Shown: in pieces, positions 33,805-42,222 of the stretch
How positions within the stretch are numbered: the first letter of the stretch is position 1
Layout: each line of letters starts with the position of its first letter
Assembly (NCBI RefSeq): GCF_007827975.1
Contig: NZ_VITT01000012.1
Source: Nitrospirillum viridazoti
Lineage (GTDB): Bacteria; Pseudomonadota; Alphaproteobacteria; Azospirillales; Azospirillaceae
Direction: 5' to 3' (one strand)
DNA: 64,000 nt
Made by a program: the position numbers and the translations under genes
The notes under the pieces: generated by a model
Told to the model about the DNA's origin: nothing
What the model saw: the letters and a program-made list of their open reading frames with translations, nothing else
Databases searched by the model: none

Positions 33805-36648
33805 CTAGACAGATACCCCCGGCCGGGCGGCGCACAGTGCCTCCACCTTCGCGGCCAGGCGCTCCACCACCACCGGCTTCAGGAAGAAAGCGTCGGCGCC
33901 GCCGGCCAGCACGGCCTTTTCGTCCGACCGCTCGCTGTAACCGGTGTAGAGCACGCAGGGCAGGTCGGGCCGGCGGGTCTTCAGCAGGGCGATGAGGGCC
34001 ATGCCGGTCATGCCGGGCATGGTCTGGTCGCTGACAACGGCGTCGAAGGCCAGCGGGTTCTCCTCGAACACCTCCAGCGCCTCGGCCGGGGTTTCGCAGA
34101 TGGCGACCTCATGCCCTCGGCGCGACAGGCCTTCCAGCAGCATGTCGCCCATCTCTGCCGCATCGTCCACCACCAGGATGCGCAGGCGGCGGTGCGGCAC
34201 CGCCTTCATGGCCGCGGGCGCCAGCATGGGGGCGGTCACGGCGCCCGGCCCACCCACCGGCAGCAGGACACGCAGCAGCGCCCCCTCGCCCTCCGCCGAC
34301 ATCACCGTCATGCCGCCGCCATGGGCGCGGACGATGCCGTAGACCACGGGCATGCCCAGCCCGGTGCCCCGGCCCTTGCCCTTGGTGGTGAAGAAAGGTT
34401 CGAACAGGCGGGTCATGACCTCCATGGTCATGCCGTGCCCCTCATCCTCCACCTCCAGCACCACGTGCGGACGGCTCTTGTCGAAGGGCAGGGCCTCATG
34501 CTCCACCCAGTGCCCCTCCTTCACCCGCGCATCCTCCGGCGCGGGGCCCGGGAACAGGCGGATACGGATGCGCCCGCCCTCGCCCCGGCGGGCGTCGTGG
34601 GCGTTGATCACCAGGTTCATCAGCACCTGGACCAGCTGGGTGGGATTGGCGCGCACGTTGGGCACCGAGCCCGCGATCTGGAAGCTCATCTCCGTCGTGG
34701 CCGGCACGGCCGAGCGCAGGATGCCCCGCGCATCCTCCAGCACCGCCACGGGGGACACGGCCTGCAGCTCCCCCTTGTCCGAGCGGGCGAAGGTCAGGAT
34801 CTGCCCCACCAAATCCTTGGCGCGCTTGCCCACGGCGTTGATGCGGGCGACATAGCTGTGGGCCTTGTCCTGCGGATCCAGGTCGTCCAGCAGGAACTCG
34901 ACATAGCCCAACATGGCGCCCAGCAGGTTGTTGAAGTCGTGCGCCACCCCGCCGGCCAGCCGGCCGATGGCCTCCATCTTGTCCTGCTGCAGGACCTGGC
35001 GCTGCAGTTCCTCGCGCTCGCGCGCCACCCGGCGGGCGGCGGAAACGTCGCGCAGCACCATCACGATGTCGCCGTTGGGCCGCAGGCTCAGCGTCGTCTC
35101 GTATGCCTCCATGGTGCGGCCCCAGATGCTCTCCCACGTCTCGCTCACCATGTGGGCGTAGCCGGTGGACATGAGGTCGACGCGGCGGCGCAGGCGCCCC
35201 TCTTCCGACAGGGCCGCCGTCTCCGGGGTCAGGAGGTCGGGCCAGCATCGGCCCACCACCGCCGCCTCGTCCGGCGCCCCCAGCAGGGAGATGGCCGCAG
35301 GGTTGGCATAGAGCACGGTGTAGTCCCGGTCGAACAGCACGATGGCATCCTTGGCGGCGCCCACGCCGGCCAGCATGCGCTCCAGCGCCGTCGTCCTCTC
35401 CTCCACCTGGGCGCGCAGGCGGTCACGCTCCGCCAGCGTGCCCCGGAAGCGGTCCAGCGCCCGGGCGATGCCGCCGATCTGGTCGTCGCGCCCGGTGTCG
35501 GGCACGGCCACGGCCTGGCCCTCGTCCAGCAGGTCTATGGTCCGCGCCATGCGCGTCAGCGGCACGCCGATGATGGCGCGCACCGCCGCCACCAGCACCA
35601 GGCTGATCAGCAGGCCGGCCGCCAAGGCCGCCAGCATGATGGCGGTGCCGATGCCGGCGAAAGGCGCGCTCAGGCCCTGCACCGGCACGTCCAGCAGCAG
35701 CAGGCGGCGGCTGTCGCCCTCGAAGAACACCATGGGCACGGCATAGCGGCGGATACGCAAGCCGTTCTTGTCCAGCCGCTCCACCTCATAGGACTGGACC
35801 TTCAGCACCTGGGCCAGTTCATCCGCGCTCAGCTGGAACTGCGCCCCCACGCCCACCGTGGCCTTGGTGGCCAGCAGGGCGTGGTCGGGATGGTAGGTCC
35901 AGTTGCCCTCGCGGTTGATCATGTAGATGCTGCCGCCCAGGGGCCGGCGACTGTCCAATTCCTGCGCCCGCGCCTCCAGCGATAGGTCGGTGCCGGCCAC
36001 GCCGATCAGGCGCCCGTCGACGATCACGGGAACGGTGTAGGAGATCATCCAGACGGGCCGGCCCAGCACCGTGTAGAGGTAGGGCGGGATGGCCTGGCGC
36101 ACCCGGGACTGGGCCGGGCGGGTATAAAACTCGTCGTGATAGAAGTCGGGCCGGACCTCGCTGGCCTTCACGCCACCCTGGCCATCGGCCACGTAATAGG
36201 TGGCGAAACGCCCGCTTTCCGGCAGACCCAGGGTGGGGTCGCCGTCCTTGAACCTCTGGTCCGGGCCCATGAAGTCCGGCTCCGCCAGAAACCAGAAGCC
36301 CACCATGTTGGGATGGGCCAGCGCCGTGCGCTCGATATACTTGGCGACCAGCCGCCGGTCGCTGGTGCCGGTGGCGACCATGCTTTCCACCTGGCGGGCC
36401 AGGCCTTCGACGAAGGCGATCTTTTCCCGGGTGATGGCGGCGATCTCGCCCGCCTGCCTGTTGGCCAGATCCTGGCCGTAATCCACCGCGAACCGTTCCA
36501 CCACCGCGCGGCTGGTGCGGACCGCCACGAAGGCGGTGCCGGCCGCCGCCAGCAGCACCAGCGGCACGAGGATCGACAACAGGCGGGTGGTGATGCTGCC
36601 CTGCGCGAGCGGGGCCCGCGCGGAATGGGCGTCAGGCGGCAGGCTCAC
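33805..36648 (-). CDS. Hybrid sensor histidine kinase (dCache-HAMP-PAS-HisKA-HATPase-REC)
   Basis: Domain order in this 947-residue kinase (numbering from the GTG at 36648): TM1 about 21-43, a dCache periplasmic sensor about 45-330 (with PYLYTVLGRPVWMISYTVPV), TM2 about 330-357, HAMP about 360-412, PAS about 430-545, HisKA with His570 in LAGGVAHDFNNLLG, HATPase with GRGTGLGMPVVYG, and a C-terminal receiver with the Asp in VVSDQTMPGM. The GTG has AGGAGG close upstream and overlaps the receiver gene by 17 bases; an ATG at 36732 is the alternative. The periplasmic ligand is unknown. It forms an operon with the receiver gene. Confidence 0.88.
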   Translation of the reverse strand: MSLPPDAHSARAPLAQGSITTRLLSILVPLVLLAAAGTAFVAVRTSRAVVERFAVDYGQDLANRQAGEIAAITREKIAFVEGLARQVESMVATGTSDRRLVAKYIERTALAHPNMVGFWFLAEPDFMGPDQRFKDGDPTLGLPESGRFATYYVADGQGGVKASEVRPDFYHDEFYTRPAQSRVRQAIPPYLYTVLGRPVWMISYTVPVIVDGRLIGVAGTDLSLEARAQELDSRRPLGGSIYMINREGNWTYHPDHALLATKATVGVGAQFQLSADELAQVLKVQSYEVERLDKNGLRIRRYAVPMVFFEGDSRRLLLLDVPVQGLSAPFAGIGTAIMLAALAAGLLISLVLVAAVRAIIGVPLTRMARTIDLLDEGQAVAVPDTGRDDQIGGIARALDRFRGTLAERDRLRAQVEERTTALERMLAGVGAAKDAIVLFDRDYTVLYANPAAISLLGAPDEAAVVGRCWPDLLTPETAALSEEGRLRRRVDLMSTGYAHMVSETWESIWGRTMEAYETTLSLRPNGDIVMVLRDVSAARRVAREREELQRQVLQQDKMEAIGRLAGGVAHDFNNLLGAMLGYVEFLLDDLDPQDKAHSYVARINAVGKRAKDLVGQILTFARSDKGELQAVSPVAVLEDARGILRSAVPATTEMSFQIAGSVPNVRANPTQLVQVLMNLVINAHDARRGEGGRIRIRLFPGPAPEDARVKEGHWVEHEALPFDKSRPHVVLEVEDEGHGMTMEVMTRLFEPFFTTKGKGRGTGLGMPVVYGIVRAHGGGMTVMSAEGEGALLRVLLPVGGPGAVTAPMLAPAAMKAVPHRRLRILVVDDAAEMGDMLLEGLSRRGHEVAICETPAEALEVFEENPLAFDAVVSDQTMPGMTGMALIALLKTRRPDLPCVLYTGYSERSDEKAVLAGGADAFFLKPVVVERLAAKVEALCAARPGVSV

Positions 36649-37024
36649 ACGCCTCCTTCCCTGGCTGGGCCAGGAAATCGGCCAGCATCGTGCCGAGGCC
36701 GCCACTGGCCTTTTCGGAAACGGCGGCCCCATAGATCAGCTGCGCCGCGCGCAGGCAGGGCGCCGTGATGCCCTCCGGCCCGTCGCTGAGGATCAGCAGG
36801 GGCATGCGGGGGTGTTGCGACCGGATCGCCCGGGCCAATTCCAATCCATCCATCTGCGGCATCAGCAGATCCGAAATGACGGCACGCACCGGTTGGGAGG
36901 CCAGCACGGACAGGCCCTCGCGGGCCGAGGCGGCCATGATGGGGGCGTATCCCAGGCGCCGAACCGCCTCGCACAGATAGTCGCGGAAATACGGGTTGTC
37001 GTCGACGATCAGGATGGCGCTCAT
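36632..37024 (-). CDS. Single-domain response regulator (receiver)
   Basis: This stand-alone receiver domain has 130 residues: acidic pocket in AILIVDDNPYFRD, phospho-acceptor Asp52 in VISDLLMPQMDG, switch region PLLILSD, and a Lys near AAVSEKAS where the invariant Lys is expected. There is no output domain, so it probably shuttles phosphate or binds a partner. It begins an operon with the downstream hybrid kinase, overlapping it by 17 bases. The start is taken at ATG 37024, where the receiver fold begins; no strong ribosome-binding site was seen. GGATAGCG repeats lie 115-145 bases upstream. Confidence 0.85.
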   Translation of the reverse strand: MSAILIVDDNPYFRDYLCEAVRRLGYAPIMAASAREGLSVLASQPVRAVISDLLMPQMDGLELARAIRSQHPRMPLLILSDGPEGITAPCLRAAQLIYGAAVSEKASGGLGTMLADFLAQPGKEACEPAA

Positions 37025-37138
37025 TGGGATAGGCTTTCGGGCGATGAACAGGAATTGGTGGTTCAGGTTGTGGATCGCATATGACCGCAACCGTTCCCCA
37101 CCCGCACCTGCCACGAAGGCTATCGGCCCGGGGAATAG

Positions 37139-37167
37139 GGATAGCGAAGGATAGCGCGCCGCTATCC
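37139..37167. repeat. Three GGATAGCG half-sites upstream of the receiver-kinase operon
   Basis: GGATAGCG occurs at 37139-37146 and 37149-37156 (direct repeat, ten bases apart). Its complement CGCTATCC is at 37160-37167, so the last two form a palindrome with a CGC centre. Helical spacing and position between two response-regulator genes suggest a regulator site. Confidence 0.5.
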
Positions 37168-37239
37168 CACAACTTCGCATGGTGGCCATGCCCCGCGCCC
37201 GGCGCCAACCGCCCCTGCGTCTCCTTCATTCCCAAGGCC

Positions 37240-37914
37240 TTAAGGCCCGCTCAACAGGCCAAGATCGCGCGCCCTGGTCACCGCCTCCACCCGGTTCTTG
37301 GCGCCCAGCTTGCGCAGGATGCGGCGGGTGTGCAGCTTGATCGTCACCTCCTGCAGGTCCAGCACCCGGCCGATCTCCTTGTTGGTGGCGCCGCCGGCCA
37401 GATGCTCCAGCACCTGGCACTCCCGCTCCGTCAGCAGGCCGCCGCTGTCGGATGCTGCACCGGAACCGCCCACAGGGGCCGCGCCCACGGGGGCCGGCAG
37501 GGCACCCGCCATGCGCAGGGCCACGTCCGCCGGCACCACGCTGCCGCCCACCGCCACCACCTTCAGCATCTGCACCAGGGCCACGCTGGACAGCGTCTTG
37601 GGCAGGAAGGCGCAGGCGCCGCGGGTCAGCGCCTCTCGCGCGATGGCAGCGTCGTCATGTCCCGTGACCACCGCCACCGGCGCGTCGATGCCGGCGGCGT
37701 CCAGGCGATCCATCCCGGCGCCGCCCTCGCCCCCCGGCAATTGCCAATCCATGACCACCAGGTCGAAGTCCTGCCCCTCCGGCCGATGGGCCAGGGCGTC
37801 CAGTTCCTCCAGCGAGCCGACGGCGGTCAGGCTAGCCTGTGGCCAGTCCCGCATCAGGTACAGTTCCAGCGCGTCGCGATACATGGGGTGGTCGTCGGCG
37901 ACCAGCACCCGCAT
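37240..37914 (-). CDS. NarL/LuxR-type response regulator
   Basis: This 224-residue response regulator has a receiver (acidic pair in MRVLVADDHPMYRDALELYL, phospho-acceptor Asp56 in LVVMDWQLPGGEGG, Lys in AFLPKTLS) and a C-terminal LuxR helix-turn-helix (LLTERECQVLEHLAGGATNK then EVTIKLHTRRILRKLGAKNR). The start at 37914 is chosen because the receiver begins there; the frame remains open upstream. It is the first gene of the minus-strand regulatory group and may bind the GGATAGCG repeats just downstream of it. The cognate kinase is not proven; the neighbouring kinases are candidates. Confidence 0.9.
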   Translation of the reverse strand: MRVLVADDHPMYRDALELYLMRDWPQASLTAVGSLEELDALAHRPEGQDFDLVVMDWQLPGGEGGAGMDRLDAAGIDAPVAVVTGHDDAAIAREALTRGACAFLPKTLSSVALVQMLKVVAVGGSVVPADVALRMAGALPAPVGAAPVGGSGAASDSGGLLTERECQVLEHLAGGATNKEIGRVLDLQEVTIKLHTRRILRKLGAKNRVEAVTRARDLGLLSGP

Positions 37915-38229
37915 CGGCCTATTCGCGGCACGTTCCACGGCATCCCCCCTCCGCCCCCACCATCCCCCAATGCTGGCGTCCGTTGCCCGGCGCCGTTCTT
38001 GGGCGCCATCATCCGCCCGCGCCCCGCCCAAAACAACAATTTCAAAACAACGCTTTGGCACAGGGTATGGGGGGCACAGGGTACGGGGGCGCAGGGTGCC
38101 GGCCACCGCCGGCGCCGCCACCAGGCGTCCCGTTTACATTTGTCCGCCGCATCAGCTACGGTGCCGGGCAGCTTGGGTCTAAAACCAGCGGCGCCGGCCG
38201 GCAATGGCGCGCCGCCTTGGGAGGTTGAT
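37915..38229. other. Divergent intergenic region NarL regulator / DPP-IV gene
   Basis: This 315-base region has no supported gene. It contains a three-copy GGCACAGGGT repeat (separate entry) and the GGGAGG ribosome-binding site of the peptidase gene. No clear promoter elements were found. Confidence 0.7.
38057..38102 (+). repeat. Three tandem 15/16-base repeats upstream of the DPP-IV gene
   Basis: GGCACAGGGTATGGGG (38057-38072), GGCACAGGGTACGGG (38073-38087) and GGCGCAGGGTGCCGG (38088-38102) are head-to-tail copies of one unit. They may be repeated regulator sites or a small polymorphic repeat. Confidence 0.55.
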
Positions 38230-40578
38230 ATGGGAATGGTGGGGCGCGCCGGCCGCGACGGCGCGGCGATGGGGGCTTGGCGTCATATCCTGGCGGGAAC
38301 GGTTTTGGCGGGCGCGTTGATGACGACGCCCGCCCTGGCGGCCGACGCCCCGGCGGGAGCCGGTTCCACCCTGACGGTGGAGCGCATGCTGGGCAGCCCG
38401 GCGCTGAACGGCCCCCGGGCGCGCGGCGTGAAATTCTCCCCCGACGGAACCCTGGTCACCTATCTGAAGGCCAAGGCCGACGACGCCAACAAGACCGACC
38501 TGTGGGCCTATGACATCAAGGCCGGCACCGACCGCCTGCTGGTCGACAGCAACCAGTTCAGCGCCAAGGAAAGCGAGGAGGAGCGCGGCCGCCGCGAACG
38601 CCAGCGCATCCGCGACACCGGCATCGTCGATTACGGCTGGGATGATGAGGGGCGCACCCTGCTGTTCCCCATGGCGGGCGACGTCTTCGTCATGCCCCTG
38701 GGCGGCAGCCCGAAGCGCATCACCGACAGCGCCGCCACCAAGGACGCGGCCATCGACGCCCGCTTCGCCCCCGGGGGCACGCTGGTGAGCTACGTGCGCG
38801 GCAACAACCTCTATGTCTATGACCTGGCCAAGGGCCAGGAGCGTGCCCTGACCCACGACGGCGCCGGCACCCTGTCCTACGGCACGGCGGAGTTCGTGGC
38901 GCAGGAGGAGCTGAAGCGCAACACCGGCTATTGGTGGTCGCCTGGCGCCCGCTACATCGCCTATACCCGCGTGGACGAGTCCGACGTGCCGCTGGTCAGC
39001 CGTTATGATTACGGCGCCGAGGGCGTGACGGTGGTGCCGCAGCGCTATCCCTTCGCCGGCGGCCCCAACGCCAAGGTGACGTTGCAGATCATGGATGCCG
39101 CCAGCGGCAGGGTGGCCAGCGTCAACCTGGGCGACCCGGCCAATTACTACCTGGCCCGCGTGGACTGGCGCCGCGACGGCACGGAGGCGCTGGTGCAGCG
39201 CCTGAGCCGGGACCAGAAGCGGCTGGACCTGCTGGCCGTGAACCCCGCCACCGGCGCGGTGCGCACCCTGCTGACGGAAGAGAGCAAGACCTTCCTGAAC
39301 CTGCACGAGGATCTGCGGGCGCTGGCCAACGGCAAGATCCTGTGGGCGTCGGAGCGCACGGGCTTCAAGCACCTCTACCTCTGCGACCATGAGGCCGCCA
39401 ACTGCCGCGCCCTGACCAAGGGCGAGTGGATGGTGGACGCCGTGGCCGGGGTGGATGAGACGGCGGGCCGCGTATTCTTCACCGGCTTTCGCGAGGGGCC
39501 GCTCGACCACCACGTCTATTCCGTCGGCCTGGCCAAGGGCGACGTGAAGGCCCTGACCACCGAGGACGGCTGGCACGGCGCCGTCATGGCGGCCAAGGGG
39601 GGCAGCTGGCTGCACAGCTATTCCGGCCCGCACCAGCCGCCGCAGCTGTCGGTGGAGGACGCCAAGGGCAACCGCGTGACCTGGCTGATCGAGAACAAGC
39701 TGGACGACAGCCACCCCTTCGCGCCCTACCTGGCCGGCGAAATCCAGCCGGAATACGGCGTGCTGAAGGCCGACGACGGCAGCGACCTGCACTACATGAT
39801 GCTGGTGCCGCCGGGGGCCCGAGAGGCGGCCAAAGCGAGCGGCAAGAAGTATCCCGCCATCGTCAACGCCTATGGCGGCCCGGCGGCGGCCCTGGTGACC
39901 CATGCCTGGGGCGACGCCCAGACGGGCTTCACCCAGGTGCTGGCGCGCAACGGCTACGTCGTCATGGTGCTGGACAACCGGGGCACGCCGCACCGGGGCC
40001 AGGCCTTCCTGTCAGCGACATACCACCATTTCGGCTCGGTGGAGGTGGCGGACCAGGTGAAGGGCGCCAATTACCTCAAGTCCCTGCCCTTCGTGGACGG
40101 CCAGCACCTGGGCTTCTTCGGCCACAGCCACGGCGGCTTCATGACCATCATCATGCTGACCCGCGCCCCGGGCGTCTTCGCCGCCGGCGCCGCCGGCGCC
40201 CCGGTGACCGACTGGCGCCTCTACGACACCGCCTATACCGAGCGCTACCTGGGCGATCCCAAGGACGGCACGGCCTATGAGGACTCCAGCGTCTTCAAGG
40301 ATTTGAAGAACATCAAGGGCCGGCTGATGGTCATCCACGGCATGGCCGACGACAACGTCTTCTTCGACAACACCACCAAGCTGCTCCGCGCCCTGCAGCA
40401 GCAGGAGACGCAATTCGACCTGATGACCTACCCGGGCCAGCGCCACGGCTTCTACGACACCTACGCCAACATCCACCGCTACAACACCATGCTGGACTTC
40501 TTCGACCGCACCCTGCGGCCGGCCGGCAGCGCCGGCGCGGTGACCGCAGGCGGCGCCCCACAGGCCGGGACGCCGTAA
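38230..40578 (+). CDS. Exported S9B prolyl-oligopeptidase family peptidase (DPP-IV-like)
   Basis: This 782-residue protein has a signal peptide (HILAGTVLAGALMTTPALAA), an eight-bladed-propeller N-domain and an alpha/beta-hydrolase catalytic domain. The triad is Ser633 (FFGHSHGGF), Asp707 (HGMADDNVFF) and His739 (PGQRHGF), almost the human DPP-IV spacing. The double Glu that holds the substrate N-terminus is present in VAQEELKRNTGYWWS, so Xaa-Pro dipeptide release is likely. The nucleophile elbow is unusual (GHSHGG instead of GWSYGG). The ATG at 38230 has GGGAGG upstream; the open frame extends over 1.1 kb further but is antisense to a regulator. A strong terminator follows. Confidence 0.92.
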   Translation: MGMVGRAGRDGAAMGAWRHILAGTVLAGALMTTPALAADAPAGAGSTLTVERMLGSPALNGPRARGVKFSPDGTLVTYLKAKADDANKTDLWAYDIKAGTDRLLVDSNQFSAKESEEERGRRERQRIRDTGIVDYGWDDEGRTLLFPMAGDVFVMPLGGSPKRITDSAATKDAAIDARFAPGGTLVSYVRGNNLYVYDLAKGQERALTHDGAGTLSYGTAEFVAQEELKRNTGYWWSPGARYIAYTRVDESDVPLVSRYDYGAEGVTVVPQRYPFAGGPNAKVTLQIMDAASGRVASVNLGDPANYYLARVDWRRDGTEALVQRLSRDQKRLDLLAVNPATGAVRTLLTEESKTFLNLHEDLRALANGKILWASERTGFKHLYLCDHEAANCRALTKGEWMVDAVAGVDETAGRVFFTGFREGPLDHHVYSVGLAKGDVKALTTEDGWHGAVMAAKGGSWLHSYSGPHQPPQLSVEDAKGNRVTWLIENKLDDSHPFAPYLAGEIQPEYGVLKADDGSDLHYMMLVPPGAREAAKASGKKYPAIVNAYGGPAAALVTHAWGDAQTGFTQVLARNGYVVMVLDNRGTPHRGQAFLSATYHHFGSVEVADQVKGANYLKSLPFVDGQHLGFFGHSHGGFMTIIMLTRAPGVFAAGAAGAPVTDWRLYDTAYTERYLGDPKDGTAYEDSSVFKDLKNIKGRLMVIHGMADDNVFFDNTTKLLRALQQQETQFDLMTYPGQRHGFYDTYANIHRYNTMLDFFDRTLRPAGSAGAVTAGGAPQAGTP

Positions 40579-40620
40579 GGGCCCCATCCCGGGCGGGCGG
40601 CACCCCGCCCGGAAACGACA

Positions 40621-40658
40621 AAGCCACCGATCCCGCCGGGTCGGTGGCTTTTTCCTTT
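40621..40658 (+). terminator. Rho-independent terminator
   Basis: AAGCCACCGA (40621-40630) pairs with TCGGTGGCTT (40641-40650), ten pairs, followed by TTTCCTTT. It closes the DPP-IV-like gene. Confidence 0.85.
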
Positions 40659-40693
40659 GAGGCGTCCTGAACGCAGCCGAAGCGCGGCGCCGC

Positions 40694-40894
40694 CTACTCC
40701 GCCGCGCGCAGCACGGGCTCGGAGGTATTGACCGCCTGCCCTTCCTGGATCATCTCACGCATGGTGTCGAAGCACTTGCCGCAGCGGGGCGAGCACCCCT
40801 GGGCCTTGAACACCGCCCCCACGCTCTGCGCCCCCGCCCCGATATGGGTGCGGACGGCACGGCAGTTGATGGCGTTACAGACGCAGACGTACAT
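40694..40894 (-). CDS. bfd: Bacterioferritin-associated ferredoxin
   Basis: This is a 66-residue [2Fe-2S] protein. The four ligand cysteines are Cys4, Cys6, Cys38 and Cys41, the same positions as in characterised Bfd (MYVCVCNAIN then SPRCGKCFDTM). Bfd reduces the ferric core of bacterioferritin to release iron. The start at 40894 is fixed by the MYVCxCNA family start. The bacterioferritin gene is on the same strand but 5.4 kb away, not adjacent as it often is. Two extra cysteines (11 and 34) are present. Confidence 0.92.
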   Translation of the reverse strand: MYVCVCNAINCRAVRTHIGAGAQSVGAVFKAQGCSPRCGKCFDTMREMIQEGQAVNTSEPVLRAAE

Positions 40895-41017
40895 GGCGCA
40901 GGCATCCACCCAGTGGCTGATCTGGGGGATAAGATAGTGAGAGGCGTTCGCAGAGGCAAGATTGATTCTGCGAGGCATTCGCGGATGGGTGAGGTGCCGT
41001 TCTTGCACCTTGAAAGC

Positions 41018-41494
41018 CTAATGGTTCCGTCGGCGCGGCGTGGACCACAAGATGCCGTCCGATTGGACGATGCGGATACAATGAATAAGATGATCGTCGC
41101 CAAGCACATATTGAAGAGCGCGCGTCAAGTATCGTGAATCGGAAAGAGGACCAGGGGGCAGGTCTGATCGATCATCGTACTCATCAAAAACAAGAATGGT
41201 GTCGCGACCTGGCACATAACCCAGAAGATGGCGGTCGACCTTGCCTAAACGATGACGCTCGGCAGCAAGCCAAGCCGCCTTGTCTGCAGCGACCTGCTTT
41301 CCGTCGACCGTGACGACCAGATCATCCGCAAGCAGGGCGGCGTAACGCTCAAACGTTGCCGGTGTTTGCGTTGAACTGATCTGCTTAGTCATTTCGAGAA
41401 TAAAAGAAGGCGGTGGCGGCCCAGGTGCAGCAATCGCGATTTCAGCGGCCAAGAAGACAACAAAACTGCCCAGCAGAGACATTAATTTGGCCAA
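41018..41494 (-). CDS. Exported hypothetical protein (possible NTF2/SnoaL-like fold)
   Basis: This 158-residue protein has a signal peptide (KLMSLLGSFVVFLAAEIAIA, cleavage near IAA-PG). The mature part, with ATFERYAALLADDLVVTVDG and a later RYLTRALQYVLGDDHLIHCI, resembles the NTF2-like/SnoaL domain, but the match is by impression only. Its G+C is visibly low (28 of 60 bases in 41161-41220) compared with its neighbours, suggesting recent transfer. It lies 123 bases upstream of bfd on the same strand. Confidence 0.65.
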   Translation of the reverse strand: MAKLMSLLGSFVVFLAAEIAIAAPGPPPPSFILEMTKQISSTQTPATFERYAALLADDLVVTVDGKQVAADKAAWLAAERHRLGKVDRHLLGYVPGRDTILVFDEYDDRSDLPPGPLSDSRYLTRALQYVLGDDHLIHCIRIVQSDGILWSTPRRRNH

Positions 41495-41568
41495 CTAGGC
41501 ACCCTCTTGAATGACGTTCTCCTACAATGATGCAGAATAACCAGCCCTGGCGCCGCCGCCAATGCCTC

Positions 41569-42177
41569 TCACCCCGGCCGCCCAAACTCCCCCCGCGCCC
41601 GCTCCGCCTCCTCCCGCACTACGCACCCCTCGGCGTGGTCGTTGATCAGCCCCATGGCCTGCATGAAAGCGAAGACGGTGGTGGGGCCGACGAATTTCCA
41701 GCCGCGTTTCTTCAGGTCCTTGGACAGGGCGATGGAGGCGGGGGAGGTGGAGACGGTCTGGGGCGGGGCGCAGTCCTCCGGCCGGGGCTCGAAGCGCCAA
41801 AGGTAGGCGGCCAGCGAGCCTTCCTGGCGCACCAGTTCCCGCGCGCGGGCGGCGTTGTTGATGACGGCCTCGATCTTGCCGCGGTGGCGGATGATGCCCT
41901 CGTCCCGCAGCAGGCGGGCGACGTCGGCCTCGGTGAAGGCGGCGACGCGGTCAAAGTCGAAGTCGTGGAAGGCGGCGCGGAAGTTCTGGCGCTTGGCCAG
42001 GATGGTGCGCCAGCTCAGGCCCGACTGGAAGCCTTCCAGGCACAGCTTCTCAAACAGCCGGCGGTCATCCCCCACGGGGAAGCCCCATTCGTGGTCGTGG
42101 TAGGGCAGGAACTCCGGCGCCGCCGCGCACCAGCCACAGCGGGGGCGCCCGTCGGGCGCGGATGTCGTGAGGCTCAT
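41569..42177 (-). CDS. tag: DNA-3-methyladenine glycosylase I
   Basis: This is a 202-residue Tag glycosylase. It has the N-terminal zinc-binding start RCGWCAAAPEFLPYHDHEWG, LCLEGFQSGLSWRTILAKRQ, the helix-hairpin-helix region GIIRHRGKIEAVINNA, and the zinc-binding NDHAEGC near the C-terminus. It removes 3-methyladenine from alkylated DNA to start base-excision repair. It lies 45 bases downstream of the L,D-transpeptidase-like gene on the same strand, so co-transcription is possible though the functions are unrelated. Confidence 0.95.
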   Translation of the reverse strand: MSLTTSAPDGRPRCGWCAAAPEFLPYHDHEWGFPVGDDRRLFEKLCLEGFQSGLSWRTILAKRQNFRAAFHDFDFDRVAAFTEADVARLLRDEGIIRHRGKIEAVINNAARARELVRQEGSLAAYLWRFEPRPEDCAPPQTVSTSPASIALSKDLKKRGWKFVGPTTVFAFMQAMGLINDHAEGCVVREEAERARGEFGRPG

Positions 42178-42222
42178 GGTCGGGGGTTTCCTTTCCGCAA
42201 AGACAAGGACGGCACCCTGGCC

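Noticed and set aside
37081..38229. A long N-terminal extension of the DPP-IV-like protein
   Set aside because: The frame is open, but it is antisense to the NarL regulator, and the ATG at 38230 has GGGAGG plus a signal peptide.
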